64,000 nucleotides of DNA from Euwallacea fornicatus. Taxonomy: Eukaryota; Arthropoda; Insecta; Coleoptera; Curculionidae. Under the pieces are notes generated by a model, which worked only from the letters and a program-made list of their open reading frames with translations, did no database searches and was not told the DNA's origin. A program made the position numbers and the translations under genes. The stretch is taken from assembly GCF_040115645.1 (NCBI RefSeq), contig NC_089547.1, positions 3,224,001 through 3,288,000 of the forward strand. Reading direction: 5' to 3'. This document shows positions 1 to 12,100 of this stretch, one piece after another; the stretch's first letter is position 1, and each line of letters opens with the position of its first letter.

Positions 1-507
1 TTGACCGTTGTTTCCATATAAAATACTCGGGGAAACAAACGGGGGATGAATAAATAATTCCCGTTTGAAAAGAGAGTCGCTCCCACCTCTTTTTCATTTG
101 TTGGTTTCTATTGAATATACCAAGAGCTTCGAAATTTAATTTGATAAATAAATACACGACGAAAATACTCCCCAGAAAATATAGGTCACAAACCATCAAA
201 TTAAATATTCCCCGAGGTTTTGAGCAGAAAATTCCAGCTGCGTGGATGTGATTAAAGACCAAATGACCTACATAAAGCACGTTGAAAATAATAAAGCTGC
301 TAATGCTGCCCCCAAACTTGGAGTAGAGGCGTTAAACTATGGGAAGAACTGAGTAATTTAAAAACTTTTACTCCTGCGAACTATCTTAACTAGATAAACT
401 TAAAAATGTTTTCTTGGGAAACTTAAATTTATTTTTCTGATTGCATAAAATTATCGGATGAAGCCTACGAACCGACTGAGGCCGGCTTCGAAGCGGAGAA
501 GCATGCA
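1..507. other. Gene-less AT-rich stretch left of the first transposon
   Basis: I see no coding frame, RNA gene or repeat that I can support here. The stretch ends at the left terminal inverted repeat of the Tc1-like element. Confidence 0.5.
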
Positions 508-1917
508 CCGCGTGACGTAGAAAAGAGAACACCCCGTAAAAATGGTTTTATTTAAATAATTATTGGAATTCATGTTTTTGCATGCGAGCACAAAAAACAA
601 TTAAATTTTCCGCCATGTTAATCAATGTTTTTCCCGAGCTATCAGGAATTTTAGTTTTTTTTTAATTGCAATAAAATATCAACAATATGAATGCATAATA
701 TCATTTATTGATGTACAGTGTGTTTAGAAAATACTTTTAGATTAATCGAATATGCCCAGACGCAGAATGCTGTGAAATTCTCGTCGATTCAGCGAGTTCG
801 AGAGAGGTCGAACAGCGAGTCCACGAGACGTTGGTCGGTCATTTGGGGAAATCATCACTAGATCGAGCCGCAGTGCAAACACTATAGAGACGTGTTGTCA
901 GGCACAGCTCCAAAGAGAGCCAACAGGCAGAAGGAGAAGTACTGGACGATCCCGAAGAACTGGAGAACGCCGAGATGGCCGCCTTCGAATTACAGCTCTA
1001 AGAGAGAGGTTTATCTCGTCGAGGACGCTGACGGATCATCAGTTTGCTGAGCATGGAAGGCCCAACGGGATTCGAACCATTTATTATCGGATAAGAAGCT
1101 TTGGACTGATTTCCTCCCGTCCCCATCTCGTGTTACCCCTCACCATCAATCATCGTCAAAATCGACTGCAGTGATCCAGAAAACGGATACGTTAGGATCT
1201 GGAATGGGTTAATGTCGCGTTTAGCGACGAATCCAGATTCTGTTTGGGCGTGCATGATGGTCAGGCGAGAGTGAGAAGAAAACGGCGTGAAAGACTTGAT
1301 CGTCAGTTTACAATACAGAAGTACGTCCATTGGGGTAATGGTTTGGGGTGCTATCGCGCGTGGTAGCAGGTGACCTTTACTTTTCGTTTGAGGCGGAACG
1401 GTAGCCCAACGATGCATCCAAGAAGCTCTGGAACCTCGTCTCGCGACTTATCTGAAAACTCTTTTTAATCTAGTTTTCCAGAAAGACAATGCACGACCGC
1501 ATGTGGCTAGAGTGACCGTGGGCTTCATTCAACAAAATGAACTCAATTTGGAGCCTTGGGCACCTCGATCTCCAGGCCTCTCGCCGATCGAATATGTATG
1601 GAATATTGTACGTAGATGGTTGTATAAGTTACTCCATCCCCCAGAAACCCCAGCGGCGCTATGTCATGCCGCCCAGTTAGCCTGGCATGAGATCCCCCCC
1701 AGAGGAGATCAATCGCCTTATTAGATCCGTGCCTGGACGTGTACAGAAACGTATAAGACATCGCGGAGAACCAAAAAATGATTTTTTTTTTGTTTTTTAA
1801 CAATTAAATTGTTCACTGTTTTAATGAAGTACTTGTTTTATTCTAAGAAACATGCATAACAAAAATGATTTAAATAGAACCATTTTTACGGAGTGTTCCC
1901 TTTTCTATGCCACGCAG
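508..1917 (+). mobile_element. Tc1-like DNA transposon with decayed transposase
   Basis: A 1.4-kb element bounded by terminal inverted repeats of about 50 bp. The left arm (about 508-560) and the reverse complement of the right arm (about 1867-1917) share the core GTAAAAATGGTT and a common GCGTG(A/G)C(G/A)TAGAAAAG start. The right end is followed by TA, the usual target duplication of the superfamily; the left flank reads CA, probably a decayed TA. Between the arms lies one transposase remnant on the plus strand. The arms differ at several positions and the gene is broken, so this is an old copy. Confidence 0.85.
752..1800 (+). pseudogene. Tc1-family transposase remnant (DD34E type), frameshifted
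   Basis: This once encoded a cut-and-paste transposase of about 340 residues. The start MPRRR followed by a SEFERGR-like segment is typical of insect Tc1 proteins. Catalytic landmarks survive in different frames: SDESRF (first Asp) near 1222-1239, QKDNARPHVARV (second Asp) near 1482-1517, and SPGLSPIEYVW (the Glu) near 1570-1602. The frame shifts several times. One break is in a run of seven C near 1692; past it the lost C-terminus (EEINRLIRSVPGRV) can still be read in another frame to a stop at about 1800. It lies inside its own inverted repeats and cannot make an active enzyme. Confidence 0.85.
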
Positions 1918-2664
1918 TATATTTGAAAAGATATGCTGCACACTCTGATGGTTTTATTTAAATCTGTATCGGAACAAAAAATTCGTCAATTAATCATTTT
2001 AACTCTACTTTAGCACTCTATGCGCCAACCGCTTAGTAGACGCAGATAAAATGCCCTCGGATTTATCCACCCTCAACACGGAATTGCTTTCATCTTTCGA
2101 ATGGACGACCTTAGGATGCAAAGCCTGATAATTAAATAAAAACAAAAGGGGCTAATCACCAAATGCCCTCCGGCATCATTTTGATTGCAGGGGGGCGTAT
2201 AATAAAGTAAACGTGATGCACGTTTTAGGTTTTAAATCTAAATTAACTAAATCTATCAAACTTGAAACTAAAGGGGCAATGACAGGTAACATATACCTCG
2301 TTTGGGTGCGCATTTGCTGTGCAAATAGAGTTGGGTTCAGGGATGAAATCCCCTCAAGCAATGACTTGACGTGGGGATTGACTGAACTAACCTTAATGGG
2401 GGATCATCTGTAAGTATATAAAACAGTCCATTGGTTTGGGACCTATATCGATTCTGGATATTAAGGGTGGCTCGAAAAGCGGTTTAAGTGACCTTTATTT
2501 GAACGTGCAGGGAGTCCCCAACTCGATGATTCTACGGGGTGTCTCAACTCAAAGTTTGATGAAACGAACTTTGACCCTGGCACAAGAGCCGTCACCTTCG
2601 TGCTGTTCTAGATATATTTGAAAAAACTTCGCCTTTCCGGACCGACTTTTTTAAAATGATTATA
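1918..2664. other. Gene-less stretch between two transposons
   Basis: Only short open frames of fewer than about 70 codons are present on both strands, none resembling a known family. No repeat recognised. Confidence 0.45.
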
Positions 2665-3322
2665 CGAGGCGTTTCAAAAAAGCAGGCGAAACCATGGGCG
2701 CCCAGCTATACTAGCCAAATGTGATGAAATTTTTCCGGCCCATTAGGCAACGTCAAAGTTGATATATTTTTTTAACTGAAGTTCTGCTTCACGTGTTAAC
2801 TCCGGAAAATCAAATAGAACTGCATATTTTTTTAAAATACTTTTTGATAGCAAATATTTTTTTGTGAATTTAATGGTGTATGACGAGTTAATGTTAAAAC
2901 AATTTTTAGCTGGGAAAAATTTGAATAATATGAGTTATGTCGCTATCTGCATCATCTGCATTCCATTCAATCTCATCCTGTACAAAGATACTTCGCGCCG
3001 TTGACAAGTGGCGCTCACATGATACTGAGTCAGAAGGGATGAGATGAATCCGCCCTTAACTATAGGAACCACATCGCCTTTCCAACTATCAACTGTGACA
3101 ATGCAGAAGAATTTTTTTTCCAGTTAAATGTTAATGTAAAATTAACTTGCCACGCCTCATTAAAACGCAGGAAAATGTTTTCGATCAAAAAATGTTTAAA
3201 AAAATCAAATTTTACGTTACTTAGTGATCTGAAAAAAACCATTTTATTTGGATTTTAGTTAGTCAAAATCCGTTCATAAATAACTGAGGTACAGGATCAT
3301 CCGTTTCTTTTTAGACACCCTG
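2665..3322. mobile_element. Non-coding fold-back MITE with long diverged inverted repeats
   Basis: The left end (TA then CGAGGCGTTTCAAAAAAGCA) and the reverse complement of the right end (TA then CAGGGTGTCTAAAAAGAAAC) match imperfectly, and both are flanked by TA. The similarity continues far inside. For example, about 2874-2932 (GTGAATTTAATGG, then GAGTTAATGTTAAAACA) resembles the reverse complement of about 3110-3175 in the same order and spacing. This makes arms of roughly 200-260 bp around a short centre. No transposase is visible. The arms are quite diverged, so it is an old non-autonomous element. Confidence 0.6.
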
Positions 3323-5382
3323 TATTAGGATGCCCCATTTAAAGATTCATAATTATAGTTAATTGCGGCTAAACCATATGGCGTAGAAAAACGCCAACTG
3401 TACCATTGATGTTGAGGACCGAACACTTACCCTTCGATTTTGAAAAACAAGGGTGCCTCATGCCGAGGGGAGATAAAGGACTATGTTTAATAAAGACATC
3501 CAACGCAATTTACTACAAACACGGACTTAGTAGTTAACAGGTTAACACCTTAGACCCACGACATAGAATATTCTATTTCAAACGGGGACGCTAACGTCAC
3601 GTCCAGTTAAACTGAACTTTCCAGGGGCTGTTACCCAGTACACTGTCGTCAATATAAATTCCATGAATAATTCCTCATACAACTAACTTTTTTTTTTGAA
3701 CAACAAACCACCAATTTTGGAGTGGGGTTTCTCGTCCTACAACGCCAGTCTCGGCACTTAAAGAGGCTCTTCGTATCTCGGTTGAAGTCCCAGAGTTTGC
3801 AAAATGTAGTTTGAGGAAACTCTATGATTTAGTTTTAGAAACCCTCTATAACAGGCACCCATTTAGTCACAATACAATCAAAATATGAAGACACACAATA
3901 CTAAATCAATCCTCCTAATGGGAACAAAACATTATCACAATCCAGGAATCAGGATTCAATCAGCCTTTCACTTGCAAATCTTCACTCCCGAGTCGTACAT
4001 TATTTCACGTATATAAACCGGATCGATCCCTTTTATAAAAGGGCCGCATGGTGCATTGTAAAGTTCCAGAGACCGAATGACGTCAGTCAGTTTTATGAGC
4101 TGACTCTATCGGCATTTTGTTCTCTGTTCACCGAAATAGACAGTTAGTGTTTGGTCTCCCAACGAGGAACAATCTGAATTTAACCATTTCTTGCGTTACG
4201 AAGTGACGTTAGGTATTTATGCTAATAAGTATTAAGTTTTTATAGGAAAAATATGAAATTCGCGTTAAAGTAATAAAAATATGCGAAAGAAAACATTTTC
4301 GGTGGAACAACTCGTACTTTTCAAAGTTTTTCGCCTCTTAACTGGGAACGTGCAAAGATTTTAAAAGCCACGCTTGAGACACGGAGGAAGAGGCGTCACC
4401 ATATCTTTTTCTTTTGGGGCCGTTTACTATCTCGAAGAATTCATTTTGCCATTTCGAGGCATTATATCGGGAGTTTTCGAGTTTTCAGAGCAAAAGCGGC
4501 AGAAGTTTGTGGAAAATTATCTCAAATTCGAAAAATATTTCCAAACCAAATAATTCGCTGCCTGTGGCAAAAACGAGCTTCTCTCCTCGTTCACTTTCTT
4601 CGCCAGTTTTGTCAATGGAGTTTTTATTACACGAACGTAAGACCTTTTAGGTATTTTTTATAGCGTCCGTTTACCCTTACTTCACTTAAGCCGTCTGGAA
4701 AGTGAAAACTTCCTGCCAACTCAACAACACGCAATAAACAAATGCAATACTCCCTAGAATGAATGAAACGACTTTCTCGGGCTTTCGAATGCCCTTTTGA
4801 GGCCCATATTCCTTCTTATCCTGTAAGGGTCGCATTTAGCCAATCTGAAAATGTAAAGGAGAAAACCTCTTTGTTAACAATGAAGTGTATGCATGTTTTT
4901 ATCTGAGCCGAATTACTACGTATTTCTCGGTCAAAGTATCAGCAACTGTGCCCGGCAATAGAATCAATAGACTTTGGAGACGTTCGCCGCTTTCGCAGTC
5001 AACCCTGTATATCTCGTCTCATAACGACTGTGGATCAGTCATTCGTGTTTCGTCAGGGTACCACGTATGACTGTTGACCAGAGGCGACTGCAGAAGTTCC
5101 GTGATAAATGATATCAACAGAAACGCTAGGTGTGTGTTCCATGTGAGTATGATATGAATCATCGCTGAGAAGTCATACTAATGTATAGGAATACAACAAC
5201 TTTGATTGATGATATTGAAACGAAGTGCGTGAACGGAACAGTTTGTATTTATCCCACATTCCCTACATCAGCTATGGAATGGGAACGAAATGAATAGAGT
5301 GGGGCTCCTGGTAGTACGTGTGTAAGGGAAGCTTTCAAAGGAAAGAAAAAAATTAAATTTCCAGGTTCCGGTCAGTAATATA
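3323..5382. other. Gene-less stretch
   Basis: Contains only short open frames (up to 78 codons) with no recognisable domain. Nothing else that I can support. Confidence 0.45.
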
Positions 5383-6120
5383 CAAGGTGTTAGTTGAGTG
5401 TATCTATTTACTTCGAGGGATGAATCTCTCAGTGATTTTATCACAAAATGTTGCAATGAATGTAGATCCGCAACGTCTTTGTTTAAGAACTAGAGGGTGT
5501 CGAAATTTCCTTTTTAATTTTTTTTTTAATATTTTCGGACAGAACGGTAATAACCGGAGAAAATTGCAAATGCACAGAAGATAATATGTAATAAATGTGT
5601 AGAAATCGAAGGTTACCATTTTCAACATCTATTATAATATTAAATTAATTTTGATAATTTCAATAATTGTTATTAAATCAATTTTGCCCAAGTCAAGTTA
5701 ATTCCAAGCCTCTTTATCTCCAAAACGGTTATTTCCACAGACATTTGTCAGGATTACCTTTTTTCAATAGGAGCACATGTACAATAAGCTTATTAATACA
5801 AAAGTAGTATACAGCGTAGAGCAAAAAAATTAAGGCGAATTAAAATGTAATGGAACCCTGCACGTGGCGCCCTCTATCGGCAATATAAAAATGAAGACGA
5901 TGTGTGAATTTTACGTCATAAAAAACACGTATACCTAATTTTGCTCGATTGTTACATCTGCATTCGGAAATACATATAAAAAATTTTTTTTAATTAAATT
6001 TGAACACCCTCTAGTTCTTAAACGAAGATATTGCGGACGTACGTTCATTGTAACTTTTGTGATAAAATCAGTTAAAGATTTATTCCTTGAAATAAGTACA
6101 TGCACTCAATTAACACCCTG
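5383..6120. mobile_element. Non-autonomous long-TIR element (about 150-bp arms)
   Basis: The left arm (5383 to about 5530) and the reverse complement of the right arm (about 5975-6120) align over about 150 bp. They share GATTTTATCACAAAA and the identical stretch GTTTAAGAACTAGAGGGTGT. The outer ends read CAAGGTGTTAGTTGAGTG and CAGGGTGTTAATTGAGTG. TA precedes the left end; TG follows the right end (probably a mutated TA). The centre (about 5540-5970) is AT-rich and I can read no transposase in it. The terminus is of the CARGGTG type seen in several other elements in this window. Confidence 0.75.
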
Positions 6121-9100
6121 TGGATTTAATAAATAAATAAGAAAACCTCCGTTAAGCTAGATTTGTGCTGAATAAATATTGGCTCAACAATGCATTTCAA
6201 TAAAAAGAGACTTCTCTGATTTTCCTGTTAGTTGAGAAAAGCGACTCATTGAATAACTAAAATTACTTGAGCCACGTAGATAAATATCAGCTTTGAATGC
6301 TTCCAAGTTAAGTAGACAAGAGAACAAGTAAGCCTTTTGTATGCAAAGAATTCGGGTGAAACTGTCTTCAATTGTACACTATTTGAAAACTCTTTTCCCT
6401 TGTTGGTTTACAAAATGATGAAATTTGAGATACCAGCAAAAAGGACTAACTGGCCCTTTTTCAAGCGGACTTAAAAAAAAAGAAGTTCAGTAAGTGTAAT
6501 TAGTAACAACTTACCAATTTTCCTCAGCTGCCAGAATACATGTGCTCAGTCAGCCCATCATGATTTTTATAGAAAACTGAGAATATTCAATGATATTCAG
6601 GATGCAATTCCGGTAACAGAATTTGATGAAACTGATTAATAATTTTTATCCAAAACGTATCAGTTGCCATGTTAGATAGCGTAAGACGTTAATTTTTAAA
6701 AAGTCTTTAATAACACTTTTATAGCCAGCGACTTAGCCCCAACTTATTCCTTACGTGTGTTTAACGTGTTCAATGCAAAGATGGACTAACCGATCAAAAT
6801 TTAAAATATTTACATTTTTCTGCTCTAACGGTAATTCAAAAACATAAAATAATCATTATTCGCATAGAACGCAAGGGGCAGTTAGCACTCGAGGTAGCTT
6901 TGATATGATTAATTATCATGAACTAAACTTAGTTATTTTGAATCGTGTTTTCTCAACCATCGGATTTCTAGGTTAGGCCACTTTGGCGCTGAGCGGGCTC
7001 AATTTCATTTAAAAAACAAATCGAGTACTGGGTCAGATCAGATCAGGTTCAACGCACGACTGTGGAGTTCCTCAAATCGCGGCTGATTCACGAGATCCAC
7101 AGTTGCATTGCTCGTATTGAGCGCGAGAGCTACAAGCTTCACCAGGACAAACCCTCACGATGTAGAGACGTGAAAAGAGAATAAACGAACCTAAACTTTC
7201 CAATATGGCGCCGAGGTCGGTCATCGGTTCAGCGGGTCTTCCAAAGTATCGGATCAATCTTCCGTACAAAATATGCAGAGTTTGACCCCAATTGTCGAAA
7301 TACCGCTCGCACATAAGCGGGACTTTTCAAGCAGAATTTTGGATTTAGCTAATATGTCATTAACGGTGAATAATAATGGACAAGATTATTCGTTTTGGAA
7401 CCAGCATAATTGCATTTTTGAAACGACGTACGTGCCTGGTAGTTCTATTATTGAAAATCACTGCTTCCCGGGAAATACCGATTGTTATTGCCCAACCTAA
7501 ATTATGTCAATCCAAATCAATCAGCCGTTATCGAAAGAGGTTTCATGTTACTTGAGATGATTGAGGAAAGAAAAGCAATTAACCGGGAATGAAAGTCTTT
7601 ATAATATGAAAAGGAAATAGTTGAATATTCAAAGGATCGAATTCTCTCTCCTTATACCTGGTTTAGAAACCATCGCATCGGCTGGCATGCAATGGAAAAC
7701 CTCCATTAACTGTTCGGTTGGTGTCTCGCAATTATTCGTCCATTCTAATTCTAATAAACTGAGACGGGGGCTCTTTGAATGACTTAAAGCAAGCGGGAGA
7801 TGACTTGCCTCCGCATTTTGGCAACGCCTGATTTAAAATTATGTTTAAAATGCTGGAAAAACGCTGGATAATTGGGGGAAAAAATGAAAACATGGGGGAA
7901 AATTAAAAGCGACGTTACAACACTTTATCATCGCTCTTAAATTGATATTTTTAATTAATACACACACACACACACACTGCTTTCGCTTTATTAATTATGA
8001 ATTAAAAGGTTCAACGTTTAATTAGTTTCCTACAAATTCTTTCCCAAAAATATCAAATGTAAAAAATATCTATCCGAGGGCAAAAAAAGGAGCTAAAACA
8101 TCTCCGGAATTCATCCTACGTCAGTCCTTTTTGAACCTTTTACGCTGATATCGAATTTCCTAATCGGGGAAAATGCTCTTAGAATTACAAAGAGGGTAGG
8201 TTCACAGCCGCAGATCGGTTTCTCCTGTCAATGAAATGTAGCTTTTAGGCATTAGAATTGGTTTTCCCTGTCAATATAAATAAAAAAATATATATATTAC
8301 GGATAAATCCGAAGCGTTGTTACTGCTATATGGTGTACGAACAGGAAGACTGAACCTCGAATGAAAAGATTTATGTAAAATGGTGCATCTACTCCTAGAG
8401 CCAAGAGTGCCGAAGCGGTTTTTGAGGCTTAAAAAATAATTAAAAAATCTGATCAAGGGCGTCAGTATTTCGGGCACAGCGCACGATTTCCTTCGCTTCA
8501 GCCATTATTGTCCCCATACCTCTCCAGCAAATAAAAACAGACATTTTATAGCCTTAAAACGTATTGTTGCAGTCCTATTATACATGACTTTAACGCATTT
8601 TAAATTCAAATTTCATACGAGTCGCGATTACGACGGAGAAGCCGCTTTAACTTTATAACGATTTTAACTGCAAAACCCCCAATTTTAAGGCGGAAAAGAT
8701 ACTACTTCCCGAATTTTTAAACAAACCAGCACCAGGAAGAGGCACAAAACCCCTCGGACGTCGCAAAGTCAAAGTCGAAAATAATATTAAGGGCGATGCG
8801 AATGGAATTTCCCTTTTATGTTCCTTTTATTAGGGGAGGGTGTCGCAAAGCCGACTTGAAAAATTGGCCCTGTTATATGCTGTTTTTAATAAAACCTGCC
8901 ACGCGGAAAGATCAAGAATGATGAGATGGGAGGGTGATTACCTCGAGCACACACGAACAAATCCCCCTGAATTCTGACAAAATGCTCTTTATTTTGTCCG
9001 TAAAAAAAATCGAAAATTACAAAGAAGACGAATGTGGAAAGCAATCAACGTTCAAAGTGGGAGGGCAAACTTTCCAAAGGCGTCATTAATCAATTGCCCC

Positions 9101-12100
9101 TAACCGTAAAAAGTCAATAGAAGACACCGGTCGGCAAAGTTGGTGTTAAAAGTATTCTCCAATGTGTCTCGATCTGGTTACAACTCAAAGACCCGGATTA
9201 GGTTCCCCCGAACTTTTCTGAAACACAAACGTATCTGTTATCTGGGCGTTTTAACAAGTTTTTCAAGATAGGGTGCGGGGTTGTGGAAAGTTCGAAGGAG
9301 ATTTTCACTTTAATGCCTTAAGATGGATTGGAAAAAACGCCCAGAGGCGATTGAAAGAGGTAAAAAAATTATTTTCTAATTTGTTGAATTTAACCAAATG
9401 GCACAAAAGAAATCGTAGTGAAATTTCAGTCAAAATAGGAATATCTCAAACGGACACCATTCCGGGAGCCTCTGATGCATCACGGATGTGAAAACTGAGA
9501 AGACGTGAGCTTCAGCTTAAGTCGCAGTTCCCAGATCAACCTTCATAAATTCAACTTCAATTCTATAATTCATAGTTTCATGTTCGACCACTTACTCCAA
9601 CTCCACGGAATTAACATACCGTCAAGCAGAATCAGAAACACACATATGACTTCATGTACGCATGAGTTGCAGCTTACTGAGCCATCGAAATATACTATAG
9701 AAGTTTTGCATAGAAAATGTTTAATGTTCTCCGAACTTTTGTTTCCCCATTGCCCAAATATTTGCATACGAGCCACTTCCTCGTCTGCTTTCGTGTTTCT
9801 AGTAGTAGATTTCGCTGAAAAGACGAATATTTTTCTTGTAATTTAATGCCGACAGAAGAGCATTGAAAGCTCACTCAAAAAGGGCAATAACACAGTGAGT
9901 TTCCCCCCGAACAACGAGGTCGGAAAGCTTGTTTTCTCGTTTACCTGGGACCGGTACATGACCGTCACCTTTAGGACTGGACACCAGTGAAATCGATAAC
10001 AGTCGTTAATGCCGATGAAGAGACTTTCTAATCGACAAACTTCTCTAGTACAATCAAAAAGTGGCAAATCTATTTTATTTCAGGTGCTTAGTCTCGTACG
10101 AATTCCGTAAATCACCGTCCTCTTTGAGATGCTTCATGTTCAATGGTAGTAAAGTTTAAGTAGAAAAGGCTGCCTGCTTCGACTTTAAGTTCGCTAAAAC
10201 TATTGGAATGGCTTGAGTGCTGCATAAAAAGCGTTTTTGAAGTGTTTCAAACGAGAAGAAGTTAAGAGAACGAAATGAGATTATGCACATTTTCGCCAAA
10301 AACTTGCATGCCTCACTATCAAAAAATCGTGGTTTTTCACTTGAAACGTGTGCGACAAATTTCTCTGCTAAAAAATTGAAATCAAAACAAAGCAACAGCA
10401 ATGAATGTTCAATAATGAAGCTCTTGGCTTCCTAGCGAGCATCCGAGACCTTTTTTTGGTGTCTCGGTACCTGCCTATGCGTATATGATTACGGGGTAAC
10501 GAAAAGATAACAATGTAAAGCGGAAAAGTGCTCCTCGAAATCCTTTGTTATAGATGAATTTTCTACGGAAAACCCTTCACCGGGAAAAAATACCTGAAAA
10601 ATGAAGTCGGAAAATTTCCCCCTTTCGGTTCAAGTTGAAGGGCTTTAGAGATGGTGTGGCGAATATTCAGCGCAAAAAAGTGCCTAATTACAAGACAGTG
10701 TAGGGGGAGTTATAGGGGAAGGCTGAAGGAAGGTACTCAAAAATATCCCACCGATTCAGTCAAGTTACTAAATCGTACTGCAAAGTAATAAATGCAGAAA
10801 ATTACTCAATATTTGGCGCATAAATGTCAGGAGAATGTGGACAATACACAATTCGGGTATGGGGTGTGTTGGGCACGTGAGGGGTCTAGTCCGGCATTTT
10901 GGAACAAGGGATGGAAATGTTTCTTCCAAACTTGGAATGCATTTGACAGAGAAAAGGGATATCGAAACCCTCTAGATTGCAAAAACATTCGCAAATCTGC
11001 ACTGAGGCGTTCGTTGGCAGTATATACAACACGCACGCATATCGTATTCAAAACGAAGAACCGAATAAAAAAAAATACATAACAGCTACACACGAAAGAT
11101 ACAGCTGTGTGTAGCAGACTTACTCTTAACAATAGCTGTCAGTAAAGGAAAGAAGCTTTATCGTTTAGCAATGTATAGATAGACGTTACCGAACTCCACA
11201 AAGGGAAGAATGGTATTAGAACAAGCCTGGTGAACCTCATCCGTTCAATGGAAAACGAGCGATGCTTTCGAATTAAGAAGATTCGTACCTGTCGAGTTAT
11301 TCCACGAACGCCTGGCAATTTCCACAAAGCCGGTTCAAAGGTCGAATTTAAGAAATGGTAACGATAAAATTCGCCGCCATCTTGGTATCGTAGATACGAG
11401 GTGTTTTAAAAATCTCTACATTTTAGGGCCCCTCTGTACTTCCTTTGTCCAACAAGATATCGATGAAGCGAAAACGGATGCTGGTGGAGGTTCAGCAGTA
11501 GAAGCCAGGAGTGTGTTCCGTTGTTTACACCATACGGTTTAGCCGCCCGCTAATTGCACTAACGATTCTTTGAATTAGACACCCACACAATTAAATGTGT
11601 TTGTGTACACACAATGGTATTATTCACGATGCCATATTCACAAAAATACTGTAAGGGCCGATATATCCACTATAATGTGGCCATTATTTGCCGTAAATAC
11701 ACGTTTGCTGGCAGGTTCATTGGCGGTTGCCTGACTGAATTATATAAGCAGGGTAACAAATAGGTTGGAAATAAGCGATTTAAAGAGAAAATATTAAAGA
11801 GAATTTATCAGCAACAAAACCGAACGGTTTCAACCTTAGCAGTGCAAAAAAAGACCCTTTTCAAGCCTGAAATAATGTGCAGATTTAATTCAAAATTTTT
11901 GTGCTTCAATTGTCAAATGTCGTTTATTGTCCGCGTCTATTTTTATCCATTATTAAGGGAAATACTGGTGTATAGTCAATATTCTCTTTATATCCTACAT
12001 ACAGTTGCAATTTTTGCAATATCCTGAATATGTAGTCGGAAAATGGCTTTTCCAGACATCAATATATTTACCCCCGTCGCGCCCGGCTACACATTTCCAC

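Noticed and set aside
10792..11132. Overlapping frames of about 100 codons on both strands
   Set aside because: Mutual shadows without domain or splice context.
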